Below are positions 23,492 to 33,242 of a DNA stretch of 64,000 nt, in pieces (positions within the stretch are counted from its first letter, which is position 1; the number at the start of each line of letters is the position of its first letter). The DNA is taken from NCBI GenBank assembly GCA_964649415.1, contig CAZYSK010000001.1:113593-177592 (forward strand), written 5' to 3'. The position numbers and the translations under genes were made by a program. This DNA comes from CAZYSK01 sp964649415 (lineage in GTDB: Bacteria; Chloroflexota; Anaerolineae; B4-G1). The notes beneath the pieces were generated by a model. It ran no database searches and was not told where the DNA came from. It saw only the letters and a program-made list of their open reading frames with translations.

Positions 23492-25894
23492 ATGAACAAA
23501 CCCAAGGTACTACCCGCTGTAGCAATCGCCGCCGTGCTGCTAGTCGGTACGGTCCAGCCCGCGCTCGCGGACGGCATCATCATCCCCGACCCGCCCCCAG
23601 GCCCCGAGCCGATCCCGTTGCAGGAGACCTGGCTCACTATCCGCTATCACCGCGTCACCGTCAGCATCGAAGAGCAGGTGGCCATCACCCGCGTGGAGCA
23701 GGAGTTCCTCAACGAGCACGAATGGGAAGCCGAGGGCACCTACGTCTTCCCGCTACCGGAAGGGGCAGCGGTCTCCGAATTCATCATGTGGGTGGACGGC
23801 AGCCGCGTCGAGGGCCAGATCCTGGACGCTGACGAGGCGCGCGCCATCTACGAGGACACCGTGCGGCGGCGGCGCGACCCGGCGCTGCTGGAGTACGTCG
23901 GGCGCGACGCGGTGCAAGCTCGCATCTTCCCCATCCCGCCCGGCGGCTCACGCAAGGTCGAGCTCGAATACAGCCAGGTGCTGCCGGTCGAGAACGGGCT
24001 GGTACGCTACGTCTACCCCCTCAACACAGAGAAGTTCTCCGCCCGCCCCCTGGAAGAGGTCAGCGTCCACGTTGATATCCGCTCCCCCAGAAACGCCGCG
24101 ATGCGCGCCATCTACTCGCCCACGCACCAGGACCGCGTGTTCATCCAGCGGGACGGTGACTACCGGGCCACCGTCGGCTACGAGGAGATGGACGTGCTGC
24201 CTGACCAGGACTTCGAACTGATCTACACCGTGGCCCAGGAGGACGTAGGGCTGAACCTGCTGACCTACCGCGACCCGGACACGGACGATGGGTACTTCTT
24301 GCTCCTGGCCGCTCCGTCCATTGAGGTAGAGCAAGGACAGGTCATCCCCCGGGACGTCATCCTGGTACTCGACACCTCCGGGTCCATGGCCGGGGAGAAG
24401 ATCGAGCAGGCCCGGGAGGCGCTGATCTACGTGCTGGAACACCTGAACGAACAGGATCGTTTCAACATCATCGCCTTCTCCTCTGGGCTGCAGCCCTACG
24501 CCCGTGGGTTGCGCCCTGCGTCCGAGGCCGACCAAGCAGCCACGTGGGTGCGGCGGCTGGAGGCCATCGGCGGGACCGACATAAACCGGGCGCTGCTGGA
24601 GGCATTGGCGCTCCTCGACAGATCGGAGCGCCCGGCGGTGCTCATCTTCCTGACCGATGGGCTGCCCACCGAGGGCGTCACCGAGATCGAGCACATCCTG
24701 GCCAACGTGGAATCGAGCGCGCCCGACAACGTGCGCCTCTTCCCATTCGGCGTCGGCGACGACGTCAACACCGTCCTTCTGGACACACTGGCCGAACAGC
24801 ACCGGGGGACGACCGGCTACGTGCGCCCCCACGAGCGGATTGACGAGGAAGTGTCCGCCTTCTACGCGCAGATCAGCACGCCGGTCCTGGCCGACATCGA
24901 GCTAGACTTCAGCGACGTGGTGGTCGAGGACACGTATCCCTATCCCCTACCCGACCTCTTCGCGGGCAACCAGCTAATCCTGGCAGGCCGCTACCGGCTC
25001 CCTTCATCGCACAGCCAGGGGACACGCATCGTGCTTTCGGGCCGGGTGAACGGCCAGCGGCGGGAGTTTATCTATGAAGGTGCTTTTCGCGCCTCCGGCG
25101 GCGACGCAGGCACGAGCACCCGCTACATCCCCCGGCTGTGGGCCACGCGCAAGATCGGCTACCTGCTGACGCAGATCCGGCTCCACGGCGAGCGCCGCGA
25201 GTGGGTGGACGCCATCGTCGCGTTGAGTGTTCGCTATGGCATCATCACGCCCTATACCTCGTTCCTCATCGAGGAGGACGACATCCTGACCCAGTCAGGA
25301 CGCGATGAGGCGGTCGAGGAATACATGGCCGCACCTACTGCGGCACCGTCCGGCGCGCCCGCGGCGGAGAAAGCCGAAGCAGAGGGTGGCATGCGCCACG
25401 CCGAATCGGTCGGCGGTGGAGCGACGATGCCCGAGGAGGCCGCACGCATAGTACGGCACGTGGGCAGCAAGACCTTCGTGCTGCAGGACGGCGTGTGGAC
25501 CGACACCGCCTTCGACCCGTCGCAGATGGAGACGTTCCAGATCGGATTCGGCTCCGGGGGATACTTCGATCTGCTGGCAGCCCGGCCAGAATGGGGCGCG
25601 TACCTCGCCCTGGGCGAGCGGGTGATCTTCGTCGCCAGGGATGCCGCCGCGCTGACAGCTTACGAGGTGGTGGCCGAAGAGGAAGGGGCAGGAGAGTTGC
25701 CGCCGCTCTCTACCTCCGAGCCCCAACAGCCCACGGCGGAGCCCTCCAGACCCAGCCATCCTACAGCCACGCCCGCGCCCACCCGTGATCCTGCAGACGC
25801 GGCCGGGACACCGGGCGGCATCTGCGCAGGCGCGGCGGTGATGCTCCTCGCCGCCCTGGCCCTGACCGCGCTGTGGCAACGGGCGGTGGGATAG
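23492..25894 (+). CDS. VIT and von Willebrand A domain surface protein
   Basis: 800 residues from ATG 23492, right after AGGAGGAGAG. A signal peptide ends near VQPALA. The VIT domain (about 40-170) has VEQEFLNEHEWEAEGTYVFP and the conserved DEARAIYE. The VWA domain (about 285-455) has MIDAS DTSGS in DVILVLDTSGSMAGEK. A beta-rich region follows, then a Thr/Pro/Ser-rich stretch and a C-terminal helix (GICAGAAVMLLAALALTALW) that anchors it in the membrane. Relatives resemble inter-alpha-trypsin inhibitor heavy chains and sortase-target proteins, with adhesion or matrix binding as the likely role. No sortase gene or sorting motif was seen. Confidence 0.92.
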   Translation: MNKPKVLPAVAIAAVLLVGTVQPALADGIIIPDPPPGPEPIPLQETWLTIRYHRVTVSIEEQVAITRVEQEFLNEHEWEAEGTYVFPLPEGAAVSEFIMWVDGSRVEGQILDADEARAIYEDTVRRRRDPALLEYVGRDAVQARIFPIPPGGSRKVELEYSQVLPVENGLVRYVYPLNTEKFSARPLEEVSVHVDIRSPRNAAMRAIYSPTHQDRVFIQRDGDYRATVGYEEMDVLPDQDFELIYTVAQEDVGLNLLTYRDPDTDDGYFLLLAAPSIEVEQGQVIPRDVILVLDTSGSMAGEKIEQAREALIYVLEHLNEQDRFNIIAFSSGLQPYARGLRPASEADQAATWVRRLEAIGGTDINRALLEALALLDRSERPAVLIFLTDGLPTEGVTEIEHILANVESSAPDNVRLFPFGVGDDVNTVLLDTLAEQHRGTTGYVRPHERIDEEVSAFYAQISTPVLADIELDFSDVVVEDTYPYPLPDLFAGNQLILAGRYRLPSSHSQGTRIVLSGRVNGQRREFIYEGAFRASGGDAGTSTRYIPRLWATRKIGYLLTQIRLHGERREWVDAIVALSVRYGIITPYTSFLIEEDDILTQSGRDEAVEEYMAAPTAAPSGAPAAEKAEAEGGMRHAESVGGGATMPEEAARIVRHVGSKTFVLQDGVWTDTAFDPSQMETFQIGFGSGGYFDLLAARPEWGAYLALGERVIFVARDAAALTAYEVVAEEEGAGELPPLSTSEPQQPTAEPSRPSHPTATPAPTRDPADAAGTPGGICAGAAVMLLAALALTALWQRAVG

Positions 25895-26252
25895 GGTGCG
25901 GATCTGGACTCATCCGTGAGTTGAGACCCCACTCGTCACTCAGCAACCGTGTTGAGCAGCAAGCCTTGAACAACAACCTCTCAGGTCTGGTCATACCGGG
26001 AATCGCAGGCCCCGCAGCAAGTCGCGGGGCCTCGTTGCGTCAGGCGCAGTCGCGTTGGTGCCGACGTCCATCCGCGGCTTCTTTCGATGGCTCGAAAGGC
26101 ACAGCGTTTTTTAAGACTTTCGATACCCGCACATTACCGCCCTTGCTTACAATGACAACAGTGTTCTAGGGCTTCGGCAGGACCCGCTATTGCGGTCGCC
26201 GCTGTACAACGAATGCTTACAAATCTGAACAGAAGTGGCGGGGGGATACACT
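25895..26252. other. intergenic region before the polysaccharide locus
   Basis: It contains the terminator at 26007-26032, a weak hairpin CTTTCG/CGAAAG (about 26080-26098) followed 12 bases on by six Ts, and TACAAT at 26148-26153 as a possible -10 without a good -35. No gene seen. Confidence 0.6.
26007..26032 (+). terminator. strong hairpin terminator of the VIT/VWA gene
   Basis: AGGCCCCGC and GCGGGGCCT form a 9-bp GC-rich stem around an 8-nt loop, 112 bases after the stop. The tail (CGTTGCGT) has few Ts. Confidence 0.6.
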
Positions 26253-27119
26253 GTGAAGCGAATGCGTTTTCTGGTAGCCATACTCATCATTTGGCTGTTT
26301 TTTTTCTACAACATAGAGCGCCTGAGCAGACCTGTGAACATCACCAAGGTGGCCTATCTGCTCGTACCGTTCATGGGGGTTCTCGCCATTCTCGTTCCCC
26401 ACCTGCGCAAGGTCCCCTTGTGGGCGATCTTGGGGGCACCTGTCCCGGTATTCCTGATTCTGAAGTACTGGTCTGGGGAGCCTGTGGTAGGTGCAAGCCT
26501 TCCGCTCACAGTGACGGAGATATGCATACTCGCTGTGACGATCATCTTGGTGCGTTGGGTAAGCAACGGACTGGGCGAGTTTGAGGAAGCTGTGGTGCAC
26601 ATCACCATTGGACAGCACGACAGGCTGCCTGAGTCGTTCTCAACCAGTCAGGGCGAGATGTACAGGGAGTTGAGACGCGCCCGCCACTACCAGCGGCCCC
26701 TGGCGCTGATGGCCATTGGGGTTGAGAAGAAGTCGATGGAAGTTGCCGTGGATCGGATGGTCCAGGAGGTCCAGCAAGCAATGGTGCGAGAGTACGTGCT
26801 GTCCGACGTCGCCAAGAAGCTAGTTGATGGGTTGGAGGACTACAACGTCATCGCTCGAAGGAACGAGCACTTCCTCATACTCCTGCCCGAGGTGTCGTCA
26901 AACGATCTGCCTGCCTTGGTCGCTCGACTGCGCCAGGCCATGGCTGAGCAGACGGGAGTGACTCTGCAGATTGGCTGCTCATCCTTCCCCGAGGATGCCG
27001 TGACGTTTGATAGCCTGGTGGAACAGGCAGTCAAGGCAATGGACGGGAAGAGGGAAGAGGCGCATTCTGCGCTCTCCCCACAGTTGGCAACTGAGCAACG
27101 TACGACATATCCACTGTAG
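26253..27119 (+). CDS. membrane protein with degenerate GGDEF-like domain
   Basis: 288 residues from GTG 26253 after GGGGGGAT. Three N-terminal membrane helices (about 5-22, 32-75 and 88-110) lead into a cytoplasmic domain with the order of a diguanylate cyclase fold: RELRRARHYQRPLALMAIGVE, then VLSDVAKKLVDGLEDYNVIARRNEHFLILLPEV, then VTLQIGCSSFPEDA. The catalytic GG(D/E)EF is replaced by RRNEH, so cyclase activity is unlikely; it may bind a nucleotide or act as a regulatory platform. It is the first gene of the exopolysaccharide locus, 23 bases ahead of the initiating transferase. Confidence 0.75.
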   Translation: MKRMRFLVAILIIWLFFFYNIERLSRPVNITKVAYLLVPFMGVLAILVPHLRKVPLWAILGAPVPVFLILKYWSGEPVVGASLPLTVTEICILAVTIILVRWVSNGLGEFEEAVVHITIGQHDRLPESFSTSQGEMYRELRRARHYQRPLALMAIGVEKKSMEVAVDRMVQEVQQAMVREYVLSDVAKKLVDGLEDYNVIARRNEHFLILLPEVSSNDLPALVARLRQAMAEQTGVTLQIGCSSFPEDAVTFDSLVEQAVKAMDGKREEAHSALSPQLATEQRTTYPL

Positions 27120-27142
27120 ATCACATTGCAAAGGAGAGGAGC

Positions 27143-27901
27143 ATGGAACTAGTGATCGTCAGTCGCCCGAGAGTGTTTCCTTATAGAAGGGATTATCAAA
27201 TCATCAAGCGCGCTATGGACATCGCTTTGTGCATCATGGTGTTGCCTCTGGCACTGCCCTTGATAGCCATCTGTGCGCTGGCCATTCGGCTCGATTCGCC
27301 CGGGCCCGTTTTCTTCATCCAGGAACGCGTGGGAAAGGACGGGCGTCTCTTCAAGATGTACAAATTCCGCACGATGCAGCACAAACTCGACGATAGCGTG
27401 CACCGCACCTTCATGAAGGCCTTCGTGAACGGGAAGATCGGGAGCAACGGGAGCAGCAACGGAAACGGTGGGGATGCAGCGTTCCATCGGGCCTTCTCGA
27501 GAGCCTTCGTGAACCAGCAGGCCGCGGGCGTACAGGATAGTGGGGAGGTCTACAAGCCCTTCCAGACCTCGCAGGTCACCCGAGTGGGCCGCATCCTGCG
27601 CAAGATCAGCCTGGATGAGTTGCCGCAGATATTCAACGTGCTAAAGGCAGATATGAGCCTGGTAGGTCCTCGACCCAACGTGCCGTGGGAGGTTGAAGAG
27701 TACGATCCCTGGCACTACGAGCGTCTGGAGGTACTGCCCGGTATCACCGGCCTGGCTCAGGTACGAGGCCGCAGCGGCATCGGCTTTGACACCATAGTGG
27801 GGTACGACGTGGAGTACATCGAGAATTGGAGCCTGCAGCTCGACCTGAAGATCCTGTTCAAGACGGTGTTTTCGGTGATCGACGGGGAGGGAGCCCAGTA
27901 G
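27143..27901 (+). CDS. initiating sugar-phosphate transferase (bacterial sugar transferase family)
   Basis: 252 residues, the short monotopic form (WbaP/PglC-type core without extra helices). A membrane helix at 24-46 precedes RLDSPGPVFFIQERVGKDGRLFKMYKFRTM, then LRKISLDELPQIFNVLKADMSLVGPRP and LPGITGLAQVRGRSG, all family hallmarks. It transfers a sugar phosphate to undecaprenyl phosphate, the first step of glycan repeat-unit assembly. Between the KFRTM and RVGR blocks is an insert of about 60 residues containing a Gly/Asn/Ser run and two similar segments, RTFMKAFVNG and RAFSRAFVNQ. It is led by AAAGGAGAGGAGC. Confidence 0.95.
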   Translation: MELVIVSRPRVFPYRRDYQIIKRAMDIALCIMVLPLALPLIAICALAIRLDSPGPVFFIQERVGKDGRLFKMYKFRTMQHKLDDSVHRTFMKAFVNGKIGSNGSSNGNGGDAAFHRAFSRAFVNQQAAGVQDSGEVYKPFQTSQVTRVGRILRKISLDELPQIFNVLKADMSLVGPRPNVPWEVEEYDPWHYERLEVLPGITGLAQVRGRSGIGFDTIVGYDVEYIENWSLQLDLKILFKTVFSVIDGEGAQ

Positions 27902-27982
27902 GGGAGCTTACACGAATCGCGCGTGGCACTTGTTCCTTAACAACTCTAGAGGCAACAGCGTGAGAGTAGGCGGAAAGTTCTA

Positions 27983-28011
27983 TTGACAACTTGCCCCGGC
28001 CATTGTACCAT
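27983..28011 (+). promoter_or_regulatory. sigma70-type promoter inside the polysaccharide locus
   Basis: Perfect TTGACA (27983-27988), a 17-bp spacer and TACCAT (28006-28011). It sits in the 257-bp gap after the initiating transferase and gives a leader of about 140 nt for the gene at 28159. Confidence 0.65.
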
Positions 28012-28158
28012 GTGTCGGAAGTCCTCGCAGTACGCTGCGCGTTGGCAGGTGTGTACCCTGCGTGGGCTTCACTCCGTTCAGTCAGGGTCCCTTCGCGAAG
28101 TGGTCCCAAGACTCTGAGCAAGCGTTCACCAAGAAGCGTTCACAAGGAGGATTGGCAC

Positions 28159-29733
28159 ATGCAACTGGTCAATGGGCGGGTTACGATGATTTTCCCAGCG
28201 GTCTTGTTGGCAACGGTAGTTGGCGTGGTGATCTGCATCGTCGCCGGCTTCCCTGGCAAGGTTGCGCAGGCTCGAGAAGGGGCTCCCGAGCCCCAGGTCA
28301 ACGTCATCGAGATCAATGGGAATAACGCAAGCAGTGTCGTGACGGTCACATATCCGTCTCCTGCCACAATCAGCGTTCGCGCGACCAACGTCGCGACCTA
28401 CACAGGCTATGGCGTTGGGATATACATGAGCTTTCCAGAGCTCGACTCAGATGGAGACGAACACGTCGTTGATATGGTCAATCTCTGGACCAGCAACGAC
28501 GACGACGATTTGGCGTACTACGAACACCGACCTGGGGTCAGTAGCATTTGGTACAACTGTGACCCCGGCTATTTCGATAAAGCACAGCAATTGCTCATCG
28601 CAGGATACGCGCCATCGGATTGGGAACCCGGGGAAGAGATCGGTCTAGAGGTCAACGTAGCACCGCCGCCAGGCACGTATCAGGTTTACATCAAAGTATC
28701 TGTGGCAGGCGGGGTTGGTGGAAGCTCTTACTACCATGACCCAGACAGTGGAACGTACACAGATCAGCAGTGCGACTACATCTATCGTCGGGTTATCACG
28801 GTGGAAGGAAGCGCAAGTAGGGTTTACTTGCCGGTAGTTATCCGAAGATACGCCCCCCTCAAGGTCATACGTGGGGTGCGGACGCAAGCTTCAGCTTGTT
28901 CTTCCGCCAGCAGATGCGATCAGAGACTTGATTGCCTGGAAGCCGCGGGGGCGAACGTTGTGTACTACTCTATCTATCACGACGGAATAGCGTACTATCA
29001 CAGTGATCTGATGCCTCACCGGAGTTTTGACTCCCTGGCCTACCTTGTGTCGGAGGCACATAAGCGCGACATAGAGGTTTACGCACTGGTTACCTCTGCT
29101 TTTCTGGGTTGGCCGGAGCATCCAGAGTGGAATGCACGTTACAATCACCCTTACGTGGCACACGATTGGCTGGACTTTACCATACCCGAAGCGCGTTCCT
29201 TCGTCGCCGACGTAGCTGAAGAACTCGTGATCAACTACGACATTGATGGCATACTATTGGATGCCACACGATGGAGGAATGAGTGGATTAAGAAAGCCAA
29301 TCTCCAGTCGGAAGACATCACACTCACAGTACAGGGCATCAGCGAGCGTGTGCGAGCGGCACGCCCTGTGCAGATCACGGCAAGTCCGAGTGCCGATCAC
29401 GGCTTCGCCGTGGAATGGTGGGGACAAGAATGGTTCTACTGGCTCGAAATGGGCTATATTGACTATGCTACACCGCTGACGTACGTCACGCGGAAAGAAC
29501 TCTTGAGCCGATGGCTCACTGAATGGCAAGATGCCGGCTACCTACCGGATCGCGCTATCCCTAGGTTATCTTGTGCCTGGTTCGATCCCGAGCGGCCCAA
29601 GACAGTGGCAGAAATCCTAGATTGGATTGACGAGTGCTACGACTTGGGAGCAGTTGGGATGACCCTGTGGGACGACCGATACATCTGTGGGAACCAAGCA
29701 TTGATCGACGCCCTGGGGGCAGGAGGATGGTAG
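28159..29733 (+). CDS. secreted glycoside-hydrolase-like protein (GHL10-type C-terminal domain)
   Basis: 524 residues from ATG 28159 after AAGGAGG. Signal peptide (about 1-38), a beta-rich domain (about 45-220, with Asp-rich DLDSDGDEH-like segments), and a C-terminal TIM-barrel-like domain beginning KVIRGVRTQASAC. The latter has YDIDGILLDATRWRNEW, which matches the DGIxLDYxRY signature of GHL10/DUF187-type putative glycosidases, and ends MTLWDDRYICGNQALIDAL. The C-terminal domain is strikingly similar to that of the minus-strand protein at 60039. Likely an exported polysaccharide-trimming or binding enzyme; substrate unknown. It ends 15 bases before the Wzc-like gene. Confidence 0.82.
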   Translation: MQLVNGRVTMIFPAVLLATVVGVVICIVAGFPGKVAQAREGAPEPQVNVIEINGNNASSVVTVTYPSPATISVRATNVATYTGYGVGIYMSFPELDSDGDEHVVDMVNLWTSNDDDDLAYYEHRPGVSSIWYNCDPGYFDKAQQLLIAGYAPSDWEPGEEIGLEVNVAPPPGTYQVYIKVSVAGGVGGSSYYHDPDSGTYTDQQCDYIYRRVITVEGSASRVYLPVVIRRYAPLKVIRGVRTQASACSSASRCDQRLDCLEAAGANVVYYSIYHDGIAYYHSDLMPHRSFDSLAYLVSEAHKRDIEVYALVTSAFLGWPEHPEWNARYNHPYVAHDWLDFTIPEARSFVADVAEELVINYDIDGILLDATRWRNEWIKKANLQSEDITLTVQGISERVRAARPVQITASPSADHGFAVEWWGQEWFYWLEMGYIDYATPLTYVTRKELLSRWLTEWQDAGYLPDRAIPRLSCAWFDPERPKTVAEILDWIDECYDLGAVGMTLWDDRYICGNQALIDALGAGGW

Positions 29734-29748
29734 CGTTGAGGAGGAACT

Positions 29749-31380
29749 ATGGAATTGCGACACTATTTTGACATTCTAAGGAGACGGATTACTCCAATAG
29801 TCATCGTCACCGCACTAGCAGTGACGGTGGTGGCTATGGCCGGCCTGGTGACTTCGCCCGTGTACACCGCTAGTGCCACGGTGCGAGTGCTTCAGGACGT
29901 CGGTGTTCGCGACTTGCGTCTCGGAGACACCTACACCAAGCGATTGATGAACACCTACGTCACAGTCCTGAAAAGCTGGCCTACCCTGGAGGAGGCTGGT
30001 GCGCGCTTGGAGAGCTCGCTTCCTGCCGCGGTCTTGTACCAGAAGGTGACGGTTGACGTCGTCCCTAACACAGAGCTCATACGGGTGACCGTCGCGGATG
30101 AGAACCCCGCATTCTCGCGCGATCTTGCCAATACGCTGGCCCAGTTACTCGTCGAGTATGCCCAGGAAATCTACACGGGCAACGGCAAGAGCGCCATCCA
30201 GATCGTGGAAGAGCGCTTGAACGCTCTGGAGGAAGATCTGAATGAGGACCGTCAGCGCCTTGAGGTCCTCCTGGCTGAGGGCAAATTCGGCGCTGAAGTC
30301 GAAGAGATCCAAAGTCAGATTCAGTCCAAGGAAGATACGTACGACTACTTGCTGGATCAGTACGAATTGGCCGGGTTGAATGAGTCGCTGCGAGCCAACA
30401 GCGTCACCATCGTTTCACCAGCCCGGTTGCCCACGTTGCCCTCCAACGGACTCGGACTGAAGCAGGTAGGCCTGAGCCTCGTCGTCGGATTGGGCGGCGG
30501 CATCGCCTTGGCGTTGGCTACGGAAAACGTGGACACGCGCATCCATAGCACCCATCAACTGGAGTTCCTGACACGCGTGCCCGTGTTGGGTACGGTACCT
30601 CAGGGTATGCTGCCTCTAGACAGCTCTATGCATACGAATGGCGTAAACGGCGGTCAAGCGATTGGAGAAGCCTATCGTCTATTGGGCATCAATCTGCAGG
30701 CGTTCAGGCAAGATGTTCCTGTGCAAACTATCTTGGTCACCAGCGCTGTTCCGCAGGAGGGCAAGTCAACGGTCGCAGCTAGCCTAGCTAACACCCTTGC
30801 CGAGCGTGGCCAGACCGTCTTCCTCGTAGATAGTGACTTGCGGCATCCATCCCTGGTGGACATGTTTGGCATCGAGAACGACGGCGTAGGGTTGAGCAAT
30901 CTGCTGACCGACCGCGCCCCGCTCGACGGCGCAACACTAGGCAAGGCTCTGCACCCTGCTGAACAACCGAGTCTCTTCGTCATTGGAAGTGGTGATAAGC
31001 TGGCCAATCCAACACCAATGCTTGCTTCACCGCCGATGGGAGCGTTTCTGAGTTATCTGGGGTCCCAAGGGCAGACCACCCTGCTGGATGCACCGCCGGT
31101 CCTGGGCCTTGCGGATGTCTCTGTGCTGGCTCCGAGGGTGGATGGCGTTATCGTCGTGGTGCGGCAGTCTCACTCCAAACGTGAAGACGTGTTGGCTGCG
31201 CTCAAGCAGTTGGAAGCCAGCCGGGCAAACGTGCTGGGCATTGTCTTCGTTCAGAAGAGCGACAGGGATTGGGGCTATGAGCGCGGTACAGAAAACGGAC
31301 ATCCTGTAGGCTCCCTGAGCAAAAGCATCTTCTCGGTACTGGGCGGCGGAACCAAGGTGCTGAAGAGCTTGCTCGGGTAG
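29749..31380 (+). CDS. polysaccharide co-polymerase/BY-kinase (Wzc/CapAB-type fusion)
   Basis: 543 residues. An N-terminal Wzz domain has membrane helices at about 15-35 and 240-260 and a coiled coil (about 145-205, EERLNALEEDLNEDRQRLEVL) between them. The cytoplasmic BY-kinase domain has Walker A SAVPQEGKSTVAASLAN, Walker A' VFLVDSDLRHPS and Walker B-like LLDAPPVLGLADV. It controls chain length and export of the glycan through autophosphorylation. The usual C-terminal tyrosine cluster is missing: the tail (DRDWGYERG...KSLLG) has only one Tyr, so kinase cycling may be reduced or regulated otherwise. Start after GAGGAGGAACT. Confidence 0.93.
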   Translation: MELRHYFDILRRRITPIVIVTALAVTVVAMAGLVTSPVYTASATVRVLQDVGVRDLRLGDTYTKRLMNTYVTVLKSWPTLEEAGARLESSLPAAVLYQKVTVDVVPNTELIRVTVADENPAFSRDLANTLAQLLVEYAQEIYTGNGKSAIQIVEERLNALEEDLNEDRQRLEVLLAEGKFGAEVEEIQSQIQSKEDTYDYLLDQYELAGLNESLRANSVTIVSPARLPTLPSNGLGLKQVGLSLVVGLGGGIALALATENVDTRIHSTHQLEFLTRVPVLGTVPQGMLPLDSSMHTNGVNGGQAIGEAYRLLGINLQAFRQDVPVQTILVTSAVPQEGKSTVAASLANTLAERGQTVFLVDSDLRHPSLVDMFGIENDGVGLSNLLTDRAPLDGATLGKALHPAEQPSLFVIGSGDKLANPTPMLASPPMGAFLSYLGSQGQTTLLDAPPVLGLADVSVLAPRVDGVIVVVRQSHSKREDVLAALKQLEASRANVLGIVFVQKSDRDWGYERGTENGHPVGSLSKSIFSVLGGGTKVLKSLLG

Positions 31381-31521
31381 CGCCTTCTCGAGCAAGCTCG
31401 CTGGATGGACGTGTGGTGTCACGGTCAAAGCAGATCTCTGTGATCAAGTCCGCCCCGTCGCCGGGGCTTACTCAGGCGAATCTATCGCGGGAAGCATGCG
31501 AATCCTGGGAGGAAGCGACGC

Positions 31522-33198
31522 GTGAACTGGCTCGACCTGCGGCATAAATGCCGGATGTGGGGAAAGACCAGCCCGGCTCGGGAGTTGTTTGAGCTGGGCT
31601 TGTCTTTGCTGGTTGGAGTGCTCGTGGGTGCTCTGATCGTTTTCTCCTATGGACTCGCATCGGAATGGCAACAGCTCGTTGTCATCATACCTGTAGCCCT
31701 TGCCTTTGTCCTGCTGATCAACGATCTGGACAGAATCGTGTTGGCCGCCATAGCCATCGGCGTGCCTCTGAATCTCGACGTTTCACTGATCATCAGTCCG
31801 TATGCACGCAATCCAGCGAATATCGCCCGCGGAGGGCGTACCATCATTGCCCTCACAGAGCTTCGCGTTTCGATAGTCACCGCTATGCTGATAATTGGCT
31901 ATGCGCTGTGGCTGATTGAAGCTCGGGGACCAAATCGCAAACCGGTCCGGTTTTTCCCCGCTATCACCATACCTGCGCTGGGACTCATCGTCTTCTCTGT
32001 TCTCTCCGTTTTCCGTGCCCAAGACCAACAACTGGCTCTGTTTCGCATCGTGCAGTTAGTGGAGCTGTTCCTGACCTACTTCTACCTGGCGAACCACATT
32101 CGGACGGTCGATGACTTGAAGTTCTTCGTCTTTGTCTCGATAGGCGGGATGTTTGCGGAGAGCATCCTAATGATCGTGCAATGGATCACAAACAGACCTT
32201 TCTCTATTGCGGGCGTTCAGGCAATCGTAGTGGGGCCAGGGCGGGTGGGTGGAACCTTGGGGCATACCGGCCCAGCAGGTGGCTACCTGTCTGCCCTGGC
32301 CGTTATTGCCTGTGCCGCGATATGGGCTTCCTCCAAGCTATACAACAAAACGTTCGCCGCGCTCAGTTTTGGATTAGGGTCCATAGCGTTGATCAGCACA
32401 GGTTCGCGCATCAGCTGGATCGCCTTCGCTGCAACGCTGCCGCTCCTCGTCGTGTTCGGGCAGAGGCGTGGCTGGGTAAGAGCAGGGAACGCGGCCTTGA
32501 TAGCCGTCGCGGTGCTCGTTGTCGGAGCAGGCTTCTACGACGCGATCGAAACGCGTCTTTCAGCAGAGGATTATGGCTCGGCCGAAGCCCGACCGATGAT
32601 GTGGCGGCTGGCGTGGAATATGATTGAGGCCCACCCGTGGCTGGGCGTGGGAGCGGGCAATCACGCGCTGATGACGCCGGAGTACTATACGCCGGACGTA
32701 GGTGATCCTGGGCAAGTGATTGACATACAGGTCCACAACAGGTATCTGCTGATATGGGCCGAGAGCGGGACGTTCGCTTTCCTGTGTTACGTCGGGTTTC
32801 TCGGCAGTGCCGTTGTGAAAGCATGGTCATGCATCGGCGCGCGGAACCGTTGGATATCGCTGACGGGCGCAGCGTTGGGTTGTGCGATCATCTCTCTCTG
32901 TGTCCAGATGGTGACTGCGACCTTTGTCGGTCGCTCTCATGCGCTCTTTGTGTGGTTGATGCCTGCCCTGGCTGCGGCACTTGCTGCCCTCAAGCACGTG
33001 GACCCATCCGAGGGCACCAGCGAGGAGCCCGCATGGGCGACGGCAGGCCGCACCGGTCCCAGGAGTCACATCGGTCTCCCCTCAACAAGCCGGAGAAAAG
33101 CCGGGCTTGATCAGGCAGCCCGATCCGATTCGCGCGGACTCAGGCAGCCGCAGCAGTTACCAGAGGCAAACCCCACGCCAGCGGCAAGGCGAATCTAG
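31522..33198 (+). CDS. O-antigen ligase/polymerase family protein (Wzy-like)
   Basis: 558 residues from GTG 31522 after GGGAGGAAG. About 11-12 membrane helices from residue 22 to about 490, with the large periplasmic loop and the Wzy_C pattern (STGSRISWIAFAATLPLLVVF, RPMMWRLAWNMIEAHPWLGVGAGNH). The GxGxxxxH-like end of that segment is typical of O-antigen ligases and polymerases. It probably polymerises the lipid-linked repeat units at the outer face of the membrane. The C-terminal 60 residues are soluble, Ser/Arg/Pro-rich and unlike the family. Confidence 0.9.
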   Translation: MNWLDLRHKCRMWGKTSPARELFELGLSLLVGVLVGALIVFSYGLASEWQQLVVIIPVALAFVLLINDLDRIVLAAIAIGVPLNLDVSLIISPYARNPANIARGGRTIIALTELRVSIVTAMLIIGYALWLIEARGPNRKPVRFFPAITIPALGLIVFSVLSVFRAQDQQLALFRIVQLVELFLTYFYLANHIRTVDDLKFFVFVSIGGMFAESILMIVQWITNRPFSIAGVQAIVVGPGRVGGTLGHTGPAGGYLSALAVIACAAIWASSKLYNKTFAALSFGLGSIALISTGSRISWIAFAATLPLLVVFGQRRGWVRAGNAALIAVAVLVVGAGFYDAIETRLSAEDYGSAEARPMMWRLAWNMIEAHPWLGVGAGNHALMTPEYYTPDVGDPGQVIDIQVHNRYLLIWAESGTFAFLCYVGFLGSAVVKAWSCIGARNRWISLTGAALGCAIISLCVQMVTATFVGRSHALFVWLMPALAAALAALKHVDPSEGTSEEPAWATAGRTGPRSHIGLPSTSRRKAGLDQAARSDSRGLRQPQQLPEANPTPAARRI

Positions 33199-33242
33199 AG
33201 GATTCGAAAGACGCAACGTCAGCCGCCAAACCAAGGCATCTG

